Of a stretch of 64,000 nucleotides of DNA, positions 1-7,804 are shown in pieces. Made by a program: the position numbers and the translations under genes. Source of the DNA: Arenicella xantha (GTDB lineage Bacteria; Pseudomonadota; Gammaproteobacteria; Arenicellales; Arenicellaceae). The notes below the pieces were generated by a model. That model ran no database searches. It was not told the origin of the DNA and was given only the letters and a program-made list of their open reading frames with translations. The stretch covers positions 1,087,457-1,151,456 of the forward strand of contig NZ_QNRT01000001.1 of the NCBI RefSeq assembly GCF_003315245.1, given 5' to 3'. How positions within the stretch are numbered: the first letter of the stretch is position 1; the number at the start of each line of letters is the position of its first letter.

Positions 1-177
1 TAATATCGCTAGTAACAGTGCAGAGTCACCGTCGAGCGCCTGGCCCACACCTCTAATTAAGCAAATACCAATCCGCTGTGCGATGAAGCCAATCACTGCA
101 ATTATCAGAAGTGAGATCGTAATTGTAGTCACAATGATTTCTATGTCTTTGCCAAATTTGGCGTGTGTTTCACTCAC
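1..177 (-). CDS. Partial membrane protein, N-terminal 59 residues
   Basis: The 5' end of a gene that runs off the left edge of the window. The frame opens with GTG directly after an in-frame TAA and stays open for 59 codons. The product begins with about 14 polar residues (SETHAKFGKDIE), followed by one clear membrane segment of roughly 20 residues rich in I, L, T and V, then a loop with a GQALDGD stretch and the start of a second hydrophobic run. The gene points away from the bufferin operon, so the roughly 190 bases between them probably hold two divergent promoters. No strong Shine-Dalgarno is visible before the GTG. The family cannot be recognised from this fragment. Confidence 0.5.
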   Translation of the reverse strand, partial: MSETHAKFGKDIEIIVTTITISLLIIAVIGFIAQRIGICLIRGVGQALDGDSALLLAIL

Positions 178-365
178 TTAGACCGAGGTATTCTGCCGAC
201 TATTACATAAAAAATAGCGCTGTCGCCTTAGCTGATTTTTCAGCTGCGGCTAGTCTAATTCACGGTAGCTCTAACCATCCGTTAAAAACTTTTTGCAAGC
301 AATCGCTGAATACACCGATCTAATAGCTTGCAACATTCATTTCATTATCAATTCGGAGTAAATTC

Positions 366-731
366 ATGAACAAGACTAAACTGGCTCAATTATTACTTAC
401 AGGCGCAGCCATTGCAGCGACGAGCTCTATTTCAGCAAAACCAAATGACCAACTTACCGTTGCCGAAGGTGCTTCTGAAAAAGTTGCGGCTAGCTTGAAT
501 GCTTGGATCGCGACCGGCAAATCACCAAAGGGTAGAAAAGACAAGTGTTATGGCATTGCCTTAGCCGGTGAGAATGATTGCAAAGCAGGTGCTGGCACCT
601 CTTGCGAAGGAACCTCGACTATTGACTTTCAAGGCAACGCTTGGACCTATGCACCAAAAGGTAGCTGTGAATCAATCGTTACTCCAAACGGCCCCGCGTC
701 ATTGGAAGAGCTTGATCGAGATAACGCATAA
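366..731 (+). CDS. bufA: Bufferin-type RiPP precursor (DUF2282)
   Basis: Precursor of a ribosomally made, modified peptide of the DUF2282 (BUF_2282) family, described in other proteobacteria as bufferins that bind copper in the periplasm. Residues 1-24 form a Sec signal peptide (KTKLAQ, then a hydrophobic core, cut near SISA/KP). The mature part carries four cysteines at 61, 72, 80 and 101 in family contexts [19 protein letters not shown] and GSCESI. In characterised bufferins the partner DUF692 enzyme converts cysteines to thiooxazole-type heterocycles; here that is inferred from family. A GGAG ribosome site lies 8 bases before the ATG. It is the first gene of a four-gene operon whose order (precursor, DUF692, DUF2063, DoxX) is the usual one. 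Copper-responsive regulation is likely but no operator was recognised. Confidence 0.9.
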   Translation: MNKTKLAQLLLTGAAIAATSSISAKPNDQLTVAEGASEKVAASLNAWIATGKSPKGRKDKCYGIALAGENDCKAGAGTSCEGTSTIDFQGNAWTYAPKGSCESIVTPNGPASLEELDRDNA

Positions 732-763
732 CAATCAGCAAAACTGATTGTATAACTAACAAG

Positions 764-1606
764 ATGATAGGTTCCGCCGGCGTCGGTTTTAAGCCCGACT
801 ACTTTGAGGATATTGCTTCTATGCCAGAGAATGATCTCTGGCTAGAGGTACATACTGAAAACTATCTGGTCGACGGCGGCCTGAGACTTGAGCATTTAGA
901 AAAGCTCAGGCAAAACCACCAAATTAGTTTTCATGGCGTTTCGGCATCGCTGGGTAGTGGCAAGGCGCTGGACTCAACGTTCATGGCCTCAATCAAGAAG
1001 TTGATTGATCACTTTCAACCTTGCAGCGTTTCTGAACACGCTGTTTGGTCGCGTTATGCGGGCCAGTATTTTCCGGATCTTCTGCCGTTACCCAGAACGC
1101 AGCAAGCACTATCAAGCTTGGTGGACGGGGTCTCGGCCTATCAAGATGGTATCGCAAGAACCATCTTGCTGGAGAACCCAACCAACTATCTTGATTTTGT
1201 CAGCGAGATGGATGAGCCTGAGTTTTTAGTCGATGTCGCAAACCGTACCGGCTGTGGCTTGTTACTCGACGTCAACAATCTGTACCTGAGTAGTATTAAT
1301 TGCGGCATGGACACGCATAAATATATTGATGCCCTGCCGACCAATCTGGTGGGGGAAATCCACGTAGCTGGTTTTACCCCGGACCCCGAACACGCAACTA
1401 AGCTGTATATCGATAGCCACGCTGAGCCGGTGAGCGAAGACGTTTGGAGTTTGCTTGACTACGCACTTGAACGTCTTGGCCCCTTGCCGGTGTTAGTCGA
1501 ACGTGATGATAATTTGCCGCCATGGGCGGAACTATTCGCTGAACGTGAGCGCGCGCAATCAGTAATCAAAAAACACAGTGGCGGGAAAAAACATGTCACA
1601 GCTTGA
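764..1606 (+). CDS. bufB: DUF692 / MNIO peptide-modifying iron enzyme
   Basis: Multinuclear non-haem iron-dependent oxidase (DUF692, MbnB-like) that modifies cysteines of the bufferin precursor in the cytoplasm before export. The 280-residue length is normal for the family. The TIM-barrel metal-site stretches are all visible in order: LEVHTENY near 27, HGVSASLGS near 57, SEHAVWS near 90, LENPTNYL near 139, LLLDVNNLYLS near 167, EIHVAGF near 199 and VLVERDD near 245. The start MIGSAGVGFKPDYF fits the family beginning. The gene follows the precursor by 32 bases and overlaps the DUF2063 gene, as expected for proteins that act as a complex. No key metal ligand appears to be missing. Confidence 0.9.
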   Translation: MIGSAGVGFKPDYFEDIASMPENDLWLEVHTENYLVDGGLRLEHLEKLRQNHQISFHGVSASLGSGKALDSTFMASIKKLIDHFQPCSVSEHAVWSRYAGQYFPDLLPLPRTQQALSSLVDGVSAYQDGIARTILLENPTNYLDFVSEMDEPEFLVDVANRTGCGLLLDVNNLYLSSINCGMDTHKYIDALPTNLVGEIHVAGFTPDPEHATKLYIDSHAEPVSEDVWSLLDYALERLGPLPVLVERDDNLPPWAELFAERERAQSVIKKHSGGKKHVTA

Positions 1607-2381
1607 CGCCTTTTTTGAGCACTTCGCAACGTATATTTCCACCGGTGATGCATCGGCACTCTCACCGTATTTGTCTGAAACGTCTAACCCTGAGTTTCTT
1701 AAGGTCTACCGAAATGGTGCCTTTAAGGCCGGCGTCGACGCCTTATCTGCCAACTTTCCAACACTAAAAAAGGTGCTAGGAGACGAGCCCTTTAAGTCGC
1801 TTTGCCGAAGCTATATTTCAGAAAACTGGCCAAGCGATACGCGGCTCTCTAGCTATGGCGATGGCCTGAGCGATTACATCAGAAAATGCACCAAACATAG
1901 CTCAGACCCTCACGCATCACGGCAAGTCGATTTTGCGATGCTTGACTATGCATGGTTGAGTTCATTGCTTGCCCGAGATGAGGCGCCACTTAGCGCCCAA
2001 TCTATTCTCGCAATATTGAACGACAACGATACCCAAGGCCTAGACCAATTACAGCTATCAAGCTCGGTTCGGCTAGTTCAACTGTCGGGTAACAATATGC
2101 TTGAATGGGTTCATTTAAAGTTCAACCAAGATGGCAATTTGAACCATGAAAACTCCAAATCCCTATTATTTTGGCGCCAAGACAATGTTGTTCATTATCG
2201 AGTGCTGAACAAATTTGAAGGTCAATTCATCCGCACGCTCGCGGACTCTGGATCAATTTTTGACGCGGCAGAAGCGGCTATTAACGCACAACCAAACGAG
2301 GATGTAAGTGCGCTATTTTCAGCACTTTTAAGTTCTGGTGTATTAACCCAATCATCGACTGAGACACAAGCTATATTATGA
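1593..2381 (+). CDS. bufC: DUF2063 partner protein of the MNIO enzyme
   Basis: DUF2063-family protein, the usual partner of DUF692 enzymes, thought to present the precursor peptide to the iron enzyme. The N-terminal region (residues about 1-90) has the family pattern: FFEHFATYIS, EFLKVYRNGAFKAGVDALSANFPTLKKVLGDE and YISENWPSDTRLSSYGD. The C-terminal half is a less conserved alpha/beta domain ending in a helical stretch. I chose the ATG (MSQLDAF) preceded by a GGGAAAAA stretch; a GTG 15 bases upstream would add five residues. It overlaps the end of the DUF692 gene by 14 bases and the DoxX gene by 4, indicating tight translational coupling. It has no signal peptide, so a cytoplasmic role is likely. 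Confidence 0.85.
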   Translation: MSQLDAFFEHFATYISTGDASALSPYLSETSNPEFLKVYRNGAFKAGVDALSANFPTLKKVLGDEPFKSLCRSYISENWPSDTRLSSYGDGLSDYIRKCTKHSSDPHASRQVDFAMLDYAWLSSLLARDEAPLSAQSILAILNDNDTQGLDQLQLSSSVRLVQLSGNNMLEWVHLKFNQDGNLNHENSKSLLFWRQDNVVHYRVLNKFEGQFIRTLADSGSIFDAAEAAINAQPNEDVSALFSALLSSGVLTQSSTETQAIL

Positions 2382-2920
2382 CGATCATGAGCCGCATTAA
2401 ATCCACCTATCAGCGCCTGACCGAAACCACCGGGCTGATAACTATAGATCTCTCGCAACTCTTTTTACGCCTGTTAGCAGCGAAGGTTTTTCTAAGCTCT
2501 GGGCTTACAAAATGGAACGGACTATTTCAGTTCAACGAAGAAAAATACGACCTATTCATGTATGAGTTCTTTTGCCCCGAGCCTATTCGTGAAGGCGCAT
2601 TGTTACTTTGCAATCCAGAAACTCTCGATTATGAAGAAGGCGCTACGATTGTCAGTATTATCAAAGCCTTCGCGTTAACCGCAGGTGTCATGGAAGTTCT
2701 GCTTCCGGTACTACTGATTGCAGGGCTATTCACCCGCTTTGCCGCAATAGGCCTACTTGCCATGACATTGTTTATTCAATTGGCTGTGTTTCCTGAGTGG
2801 TCTCACTGGTGGAACCCAGCCGCATGGTGGGCCGTTACACTACTTGCCATCGTTGCTACTGGGCCTGGGCGACTATCTCTCGACCGACTATTTGGGCTCG
2901 ACACAGGGAATCGAGTTTAG
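2378..2920 (+). CDS. bufD: DoxX-family membrane protein of bufferin operon
   Basis: Inner-membrane protein of the DoxX family, the common fourth member of bufferin loci; its exact job is unknown. The 180-residue product has four hydrophobic segments: LFLRLLAAKVFLSSGLTKW near 30, AFALTAGVMEVLLPVLLIAGL near 95, FAAIGLLAMTLFIQLAVF near 125 and WWAVTLLAIVATGPG near 150. The KWNG and GLFTRFAAIGLL contexts are typical of the family. The start codon overlaps the DUF2063 stop in an ATGA arrangement, and a second ATG nine bases later is also possible. A role in redox support or in handling the metal-bound peptide at the membrane is only inference from the operon. Confidence 0.8.
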   Translation: MTIMSRIKSTYQRLTETTGLITIDLSQLFLRLLAAKVFLSSGLTKWNGLFQFNEEKYDLFMYEFFCPEPIREGALLLCNPETLDYEEGATIVSIIKAFALTAGVMEVLLPVLLIAGLFTRFAAIGLLAMTLFIQLAVFPEWSHWWNPAAWWAVTLLAIVATGPGRLSLDRLFGLDTGNRV

Positions 2921-2932
2921 GCCATTCTTAGT

Positions 2933-2956
2933 GTTGAGCCACTTAAGTGGCTCAAC
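2933..2956. terminator. Perfect 24-nt palindrome after the bufferin operon
   Basis: GTTGAGCCAC and GTGGCTCAAC form a perfect ten-pair stem closed by TTAA, 12 bases past the DoxX stop and between convergent genes. There is no T-run after it on the plus strand, so it is a weak intrinsic terminator or an mRNA-stabilising hairpin. It would serve the bufferin operon and possibly the opposing secreted-protein gene. Confidence 0.55.
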
Positions 2957-3014
2957 GTCTGAAAAACGCAGTGAAAATAACAGATGGATTTTCTAAAACA
3001 ACTCCGTGTCTAAA

Positions 3015-4295
3015 CTATTCATCAAGAAGCAATTGTAATACTGGCACGGTGGTATTGGTTTTCTTTTGTGCCGGAAGTTGGTAGACCGACACAACGGGTG
3101 AACCCGCATTTGAATTTGCGGTCGCCGACTTCAGCAATAAGAACAATTTGCCCGTATCAGGATCATATGCGCCACCACTAACGGCGCCAGTGATACCTTG
3201 TTCACCATATTGAACATAGCGAGAGTCAAACTCACCATATTCATAAGGTAAAAGTGTTTTCGATGGCGAGCTGGAGAGAATATCTTTTACGTCATACAGC
3301 CAGTAATAAGGCGATGCATCATGCGGATCACGTGGGCATGGGCCACCACATAACCGACCATTAGTCTGGGTTATTTTATAGCCGCCGCCAGAGTTATGCA
3401 TGGCTGACCCACCCAATACCACAAAGGTTCGAGTGCCAGCAGCAATAAATCCAAACCAAGCGCCACTGTTGTGCGTCCACAGCTTGTTATTGAGTGACTC
3501 ATTGTAGCCATCCCAATTGCCCGGCGAGGTCGATAATGGCTTGCTTAAGCTGTAAGACAACCATTCTTTGCTCTGAATATTGCCGGATGTTTTTCCACCA
3601 AAATCAGCAGGGTTAAAGGCAAACAAACTAGGGCCAATGCTTACCCGCGCATTGATCGGCACACCGCCGCCATTACCCGCAAGATATTTACCCTGTAATA
3701 ACGATTGCCATTGCCTTGGTATTGGTGAGATATAGCTTAGCGTTTTTCCGGCGCCGGCAAGATCAAAGAAGCCATTCACCTCGGAATTAGCTAGATCATT
3801 GTGATTTCGCACTACCAACGTCGTGTTGGTGTCCGTCGCCGGCGCATCGTAATAGTCATAGACTTGCAGATACAATTCGCTACCGATTACGGCCATGCCA
3901 CCGAAACTATCCATGCCTTGACTGTTAGCAGTGGATGCACGTGGAAGCAGCGGCGTGAAATCTTGTACGGCCGTAGCATTAGGTAAATTATCCGGATTGC
4001 CCGACTGCCCTAAGGTGTTCGGAATCTTAAATTCACCAGTAGCATCCGTGTAAACGTGAGAATCTATAAAAACCGTTTGAGTACTCTTGTTATAGGCAAT
4101 GCGGCCATTTGCATAGCCCGTGCTCAACCTTTCATCATACGACGTCATCGCATTTTGATAATCTACTTTAAAGGCTCCCACAAAATTGTTTTCAATATGT
4201 GAAATTGATATCAAAGGCAAATCAAGTGGGTCTTCGGCAAAACACGGTTTAACGGTTATTGCTAGAAGCAGGCTAGCTAGTATGGTTAATTTCAT
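3015..4295 (-). CDS. Secreted protein of unknown function, 426 aa
   Basis: Not recognised. Residues 1-20 are a Sec signal peptide (MKLTILASLLLAI, cut near CFA/ED). The mature protein has many short hydrophobic strands ending in aspartate or glycine loops (RIAYNKSTQTVFIDSH, GMAVIGSELYLQVYDYYDA, TFVVLGGSAMHNSGGG, GGAYDPDTGKLFLLLKS), which suggests a beta-propeller of about six or seven blades. A GRLCGGPCPRDPHD segment near residue 315 holds a possible disulfide. An AAGGTGACC ribosome site supports the start. It is transcribed alone. A role as a periplasmic or extracellular surface-binding protein is a guess; nothing in the sequence shows catalysis. Confidence 0.75.
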   Translation of the reverse strand: MKLTILASLLLAITVKPCFAEDPLDLPLISISHIENNFVGAFKVDYQNAMTSYDERLSTGYANGRIAYNKSTQTVFIDSHVYTDATGEFKIPNTLGQSGNPDNLPNATAVQDFTPLLPRASTANSQGMDSFGGMAVIGSELYLQVYDYYDAPATDTNTTLVVRNHNDLANSEVNGFFDLAGAGKTLSYISPIPRQWQSLLQGKYLAGNGGGVPINARVSIGPSLFAFNPADFGGKTSGNIQSKEWLSYSLSKPLSTSPGNWDGYNESLNNKLWTHNSGAWFGFIAAGTRTFVVLGGSAMHNSGGGYKITQTNGRLCGGPCPRDPHDASPYYWLYDVKDILSSSPSKTLLPYEYGEFDSRYVQYGEQGITGAVSGGAYDPDTGKLFLLLKSATANSNAGSPVVSVYQLPAQKKTNTTVPVLQLLLDE

Positions 4296-4798
4296 TGGTC
4301 ACCTTGTCTGAGATAATTCTATCTGTATTAAGTTGAGCAGTGACAGTTCAACTAGTGCGATCAATTTTTATTGATATCGGCATGACTATGACACGCTTGC
4401 GGGTCATTCACGGTCAAATCCATGCTAACAAAAATCACTTCGCGTTACCCGCATAGAACCATTCGATACCATTACCTGGCCAAAACTTGTTTTTTCTGAG
4501 TTGATTTGAAATCGGCTGCGTCCCGTGTTTATTCATTAACCGAGGCGGCCCCTGCGATTAATGCAGGTAATTCCAGCACATACGAATCGACTGATCAGCG
4601 CGGGCATGATCGGCTAGAAATTTGTGCTATTGGCGCGTTTGAATAGGCCAGACCAGAATCTGGATTGATTGCTATTCCGCTGGCCGACGGAAACACTGCA
4701 GTGGTTACAAACTAACCCTCACCCTTCCTCGTAAGTGCTTGTGTTGTTGGGGAGCATCTCAGTCTTGATCTGGCTCCCCAACTTAGTACCCAGCTGGT
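4296..4798. other. Intergenic region with one strong hairpin
   Basis: About 500 bases with no convincing gene on either strand; short open frames here lack ribosome sites and overlap the neighbouring gene end. It holds the promoter of the 426-residue secreted protein at its left edge. At 4746-4782 GTTGGGGAGC pairs perfectly with GCTCCCCAAC around a 17-base loop. That hairpin lies just past the stop of the next minus-strand gene and may act as its 3' end, although no T-run follows it. Confidence 0.5.
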
Positions 4799-5824
4799 TT
4801 ACTGAACGTGCGACAAAACAAGCCGGAACCCTATGTGATTTGCCCGAGACGAGAGAAAATAATTGTTGCGATATCCTGAACGTGTTGCTCTGGCTATGGA
4901 ATTCCAAGCACCACCTCGAATAACGCGGTCATCGCCGCTTGCTGGGCCGCTAGGGTCAGTTACATCACCCGAATAAGGCTCATATGCATCCCAATTCCAT
5001 TCAAATACATTGCCGTGCATGTCGTACAAGCCCCAACTATTAGCTTGCTTTTGTGCAACAGGTTTGGTGCCTTGACCATAGGCCGTAACACCACTAGCGT
5101 TTTCCATCTCATCATTGTAAGAATACCAGCCCATCGCATGTAAATTGCGATTAAAGCCGTCATTCGTTTGGGTGTCTGAATCATCAAACATGATGGGGTT
5201 AGCATAAGCCTTGGTGGTGCCTGCACGAGCGGCGTATTCCCACTCAGCCTCAGTTGCCAAGCGATAACCTGTGCAACTAGTATTCTGCGACACCGTGGTA
5301 ATGGCAAATGCACCACTACCAGGAGTGCCTGAAACACCGGAAAAGGTATAGCAAACACTTCGACCTTCATCCAACGATAAACGGTTTGCGAAATATAACG
5401 CATCATACCAATTTACATTTTCCACTGGATGAGTGTTATCACCAGGGTTGCTAGTAGAGGGGTTTGCCCCCAACGCAGAATCCACGATAACGTCATTCCA
5501 CTGTGCATTGGTGACTTCAGTGATTTGCATCTTAAACGCTTTAGTCAGGGTAACCATATGCTCAGATTCAACCCCGTATCGTCCCGGTTCGTTGACGGGG
5601 CTGCCCATAGTAAAGCTACCCGCTGGCAGTTCATTAAACTGCATGCCTATGCTGTTGGTCACGGTGGTGGCTACTGGGTGTGAAATAGCCGGAATGTCAT
5701 CGCCGGCCATCGGTATCACTACAACTTTGTTGTGTGCCAATGCGGTTTGGCCTATTAGCATCATGATAAGCGCCAGTAAGGCAGTTTGAGTTTTTGCGTG
5801 TATAGCTAACTTTCGTGGTTTCAT
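4799..5824 (-). CDS. Secreted SUMF1/FGE-fold protein
   Basis: Formylglycine-generating-enzyme-fold (FGE-sulfatase, PF03781) protein, exported. I chose the ATG giving MKPRKLAIHAKTQTALLALI, which places a signal peptide at residues 1-31 (cut after ALA). The longer frame would add 46 residues with no export signal. Family landmarks run in order: LPAGSFTMGS, EVTNAQWNDV, HPVENVNWYDALYFANRLS, GYRLATEAEWEYAARAG, GLYDMHGNVFEWNWDAY, RVIRGGAWNS and GFRLV near the C-terminus. The paired active-site cysteines of true formylglycine-generating enzymes are not seen in the TRSGYRNNYF stretch, and no sulfatase gene is nearby. It is therefore probably a structural or binding member of the fold rather than a sulfatase activator. 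Confidence 0.8.
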   Translation of the reverse strand: MKPRKLAIHAKTQTALLALIMMLIGQTALAHNKVVVIPMAGDDIPAISHPVATTVTNSIGMQFNELPAGSFTMGSPVNEPGRYGVESEHMVTLTKAFKMQITEVTNAQWNDVIVDSALGANPSTSNPGDNTHPVENVNWYDALYFANRLSLDEGRSVCYTFSGVSGTPGSGAFAITTVSQNTSCTGYRLATEAEWEYAARAGTTKAYANPIMFDDSDTQTNDGFNRNLHAMGWYSYNDEMENASGVTAYGQGTKPVAQKQANSWGLYDMHGNVFEWNWDAYEPYSGDVTDPSGPASGDDRVIRGGAWNSIARATRSGYRNNYFLSSRANHIGFRLVLSHVQ

Positions 5825-6111
5825 TTTTTCTGCCGTGTAAGGTCGATACTTATTGGTCTTAGGGACAAGCTCGTAACGACGGCATCGTATCACCCGTGCT
5901 CCAAGCAGCCAAAGGGCCAAATAGCCATCCACGGTTAGCGACTGGGCAGAAATCCAGCACATCCGGTTTTATTGCATCAATCGCCTTACTATGCCGACCG
6001 GCTTAGTTTTGATCCAATTCGAGTGGCTGAGCTAGTCATCCATGATGCTCAACCACTGATACATTATTAGCTAGAAAACCAACCTGAGTATTAGTTTGGC
6101 TGCCAATATGA

Positions 6112-6510
6112 CTATATCTTAGGTATATAGAATGATTGCGTGCTATTACCAATCCAAGTGCATTCGCCGCTTTTATCCCATCCAAAGGTAATGAACGAAA
6201 GCTGTGCAATTGAACTGATGGCCTCGACCATCTCAGGCCTCTCGGTAGAGCAGAACACGCTCTCTTTGGTATCCGAGTTTTTCGCTTGGCAAAAGCCGTA
6301 TTCAAACACCTCGTCACCAACTAGCGAGAAGCGCACTCCGCAACCGATAAAACTCTCTTCGTCACTGGAGAATCGAACCGTATACATGTCGCCACCCGCC
6401 CGACTATTTTCGAAATCGATGATCAACTCAGCAGGCTGATATTTGCCCGCAAATACCGAGTTACAAGCAAACAATAACAACAACGCTGCAACAAAATTTC
6501 TCTGTTTCAT
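6112..6510 (-). CDS. Small secreted protein, 132 aa
   Basis: Not recognised. A clear Sec signal peptide covers residues 1-21 (MKQRNFVAALLLLFACNSVFA). The mature part of about 110 residues has four cysteines (contexts FIGCGVRF, YGFCQAK, VFCSTER, GECTWIG) that could form two disulfides in the periplasm. A TAGGAGAGATAA ribosome site directly precedes the ATG, which strongly supports expression. It lies 17 bases downstream of the glycine-rich protein gene on the same strand, so the two are probably co-transcribed. No catalytic motif is visible. Confidence 0.75.
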   Translation of the reverse strand: MKQRNFVAALLLLFACNSVFAGKYQPAELIIDFENSRAGGDMYTVRFSSDEESFIGCGVRFSLVGDEVFEYGFCQAKNSDTKESVFCSTERPEMVEAISSIAQLSFITFGWDKSGECTWIGNSTQSFYIPKI

Positions 6511-6527
6511 TTATCTCTCCTATAAAG

Positions 6528-7319
6528 TTATTCAACTGCTACTTGACCGCAATGCACGATTACGACTAGGCCACTATCGCCATCGTCGCCGTCAAAACCA
6601 TCTTGTTCGACAGAGGCTGGCGCACCACTACCACCTCCATTAGCGCTTCGACCTCCCGTTTCACCATCACCGCCCGCTAATCCATCCAAACCGGTACCCG
6701 CGCCACCACTGCCACCGGCACTCGCATTTTCACCATCACTCGCAGTACCAACTTGGCTACCACCGCCTCCGCCACCGCCGTTGCCGCCGGTCGCGGAAAC
6801 TACGAGCCCGTCTATGTCCACCGAAGACCCGACACCTAAACCGCCGCCTTCGCCACCGTTATAGATGTACGTCTCACCGGGTACTTCAAGGCCACCCGTT
6901 CCACCTGCTCCGCCGGCCCCCACATTGATTTCAATCACCATTCCTGGGGAAACCGCTATGTCGTTCGCGATGACAGTTTCGCCAAACGAGCCGTTTCCGC
7001 CGGCGCCACTTAACGCGCCAATATCTGCTGCACCACTGCCACCGCCGCCACCAGAACCACCAACTACCTGTACGCTAATCAAGTTCACGCCGGCGGGTAT
7101 TTCATATTGCACAGCACCCGCCTCAGCGAAAACTACATCATCGACTTGTTGGCATACAGCAACTATCGGCACCGACGTTTGTGCGTGTGCAGGTAACACC
7201 ATTTCAGTTATCAGCGGTTTGCTCCAACGGGTCGGTAACAGCGAACCCGCGCCTAATACCGTCGAGCCGATCAGAGCCTTCTTTAAGACGGTACGACGAT
7301 TTCCTTTACTTGACTTCAT
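6528..7319 (-). CDS. Tat-exported glycine-rich protein
   Basis: A protein with a twin-arginine signal (GNRRTVLKKALIGSTVLGAG, cut after PAHA near residue 46). A short beta segment follows (QYEIPAGVNLISVQVVGG), typical of the opening of bacterial glycine-rich surface proteins. Most of residues 80-240 is glycine-rich low complexity, with runs such as GGSGGGGGSG, GAGGAGGTGG and GGNGGGGGGG. The C-terminus GDSGLVVIVHCGQVAVE is a final beta strand. A GGAAGGAG ribosome site supports the start. Use of Tat for a repeat protein is notable. The likely role is a surface or matrix component, inferred from composition. It is followed closely by the small secreted protein gene. Confidence 0.75.
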   Translation of the reverse strand: MKSSKGNRRTVLKKALIGSTVLGAGSLLPTRWSKPLITEMVLPAHAQTSVPIVAVCQQVDDVVFAEAGAVQYEIPAGVNLISVQVVGGSGGGGGSGAADIGALSGAGGNGSFGETVIANDIAVSPGMVIEINVGAGGAGGTGGLEVPGETYIYNGGEGGGLGVGSSVDIDGLVVSATGGNGGGGGGGSQVGTASDGENASAGGSGGAGTGLDGLAGGDGETGGRSANGGGSGAPASVEQDGFDGDDGDSGLVVIVHCGQVAVE

Positions 7320-7804
7320 AACAACTCCTTCCGCCTACCGTATGGCAGCGCTATTTAACATGGGCAAAGAAGCAGAATAATCAACAAAGCACCAAATTAA
7401 ATCCGTGCCAATACCTATATTTGGCACCGCAATAGTTTTAAAGACAAACAGCCGCGACATATCTATTTTTCGCCGGATACCATTCGGCGTTGAAACGGTG
7501 CGCTAGTTCCATTGCCTGTTAGGCCAATGGAACTGGTGTCGACACATCGCTAAACTCCCTCTAACGACTCAATAAAAGAGGCCTGACTTACTATTTCACG
7601 ATTAGGGGGGGAACGTAAGCCAGGCCACTTCGCAGCACGGGTAGTCATTTTGAGCAATTCGCTCTTAATGACGTAGTTAACAGTAAGCCAGCCAGGGTAC
7701 GGCGGTAAATCCGTGCTGCCACCTATTTTTGAATTACGCGAACCAAGCGATCAACCAGTAATTTAGCCCTCGAAAATAACCAAGTTGCTTTAATCAGCGC
7801 CAGT
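7320..7804. other. Intergenic region rich in inverted repeats
   Basis: No gene is seen in these 485 bases. AGTTCCATTG and CAATGGAACT form a perfect ten-pair stem at 7505-7534, with CCT/AGG pairing inside the loop. GGCCTGACTTAC at 7580 and GTAAGCCAGGCC ending at 7626 form a second stem with one mismatch. GCAGCACGG near 7632 can pair with CCGTGCTGC near 7707. The block lies between the TonB receptor's 3' end and the promoter of the glycine-rich gene, so it may be a receptor terminator or attenuator, a structured RNA, or the remains of a small mobile element. Confidence 0.5.

Noticed and set aside
4719-4923. Two opposite short open frames over the end of the FGE-fold gene
   Set aside because: They are antisense or out of frame to the conserved C-terminus of the FGE-fold protein or overlap the hairpin, and they have no ribosome sites.
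4799-5824. True formylglycine-generating enzyme activating a sulfatase
   Set aside because: The active-site cysteine pair is not visible and there is no sulfatase gene in the window.
6600-7080. Repeated GC-rich motifs resembling a CRISPR or tandem-repeat array
   Set aside because: They are irregular glycine codon runs inside a coding sequence with no constant repeat and spacer pattern.
6865-7380. 171-codon proline-rich frame on the plus strand
   Set aside because: It is the antisense image of the glycine codons of the Tat-exported protein, whose signal peptide and ribosome site are convincing.
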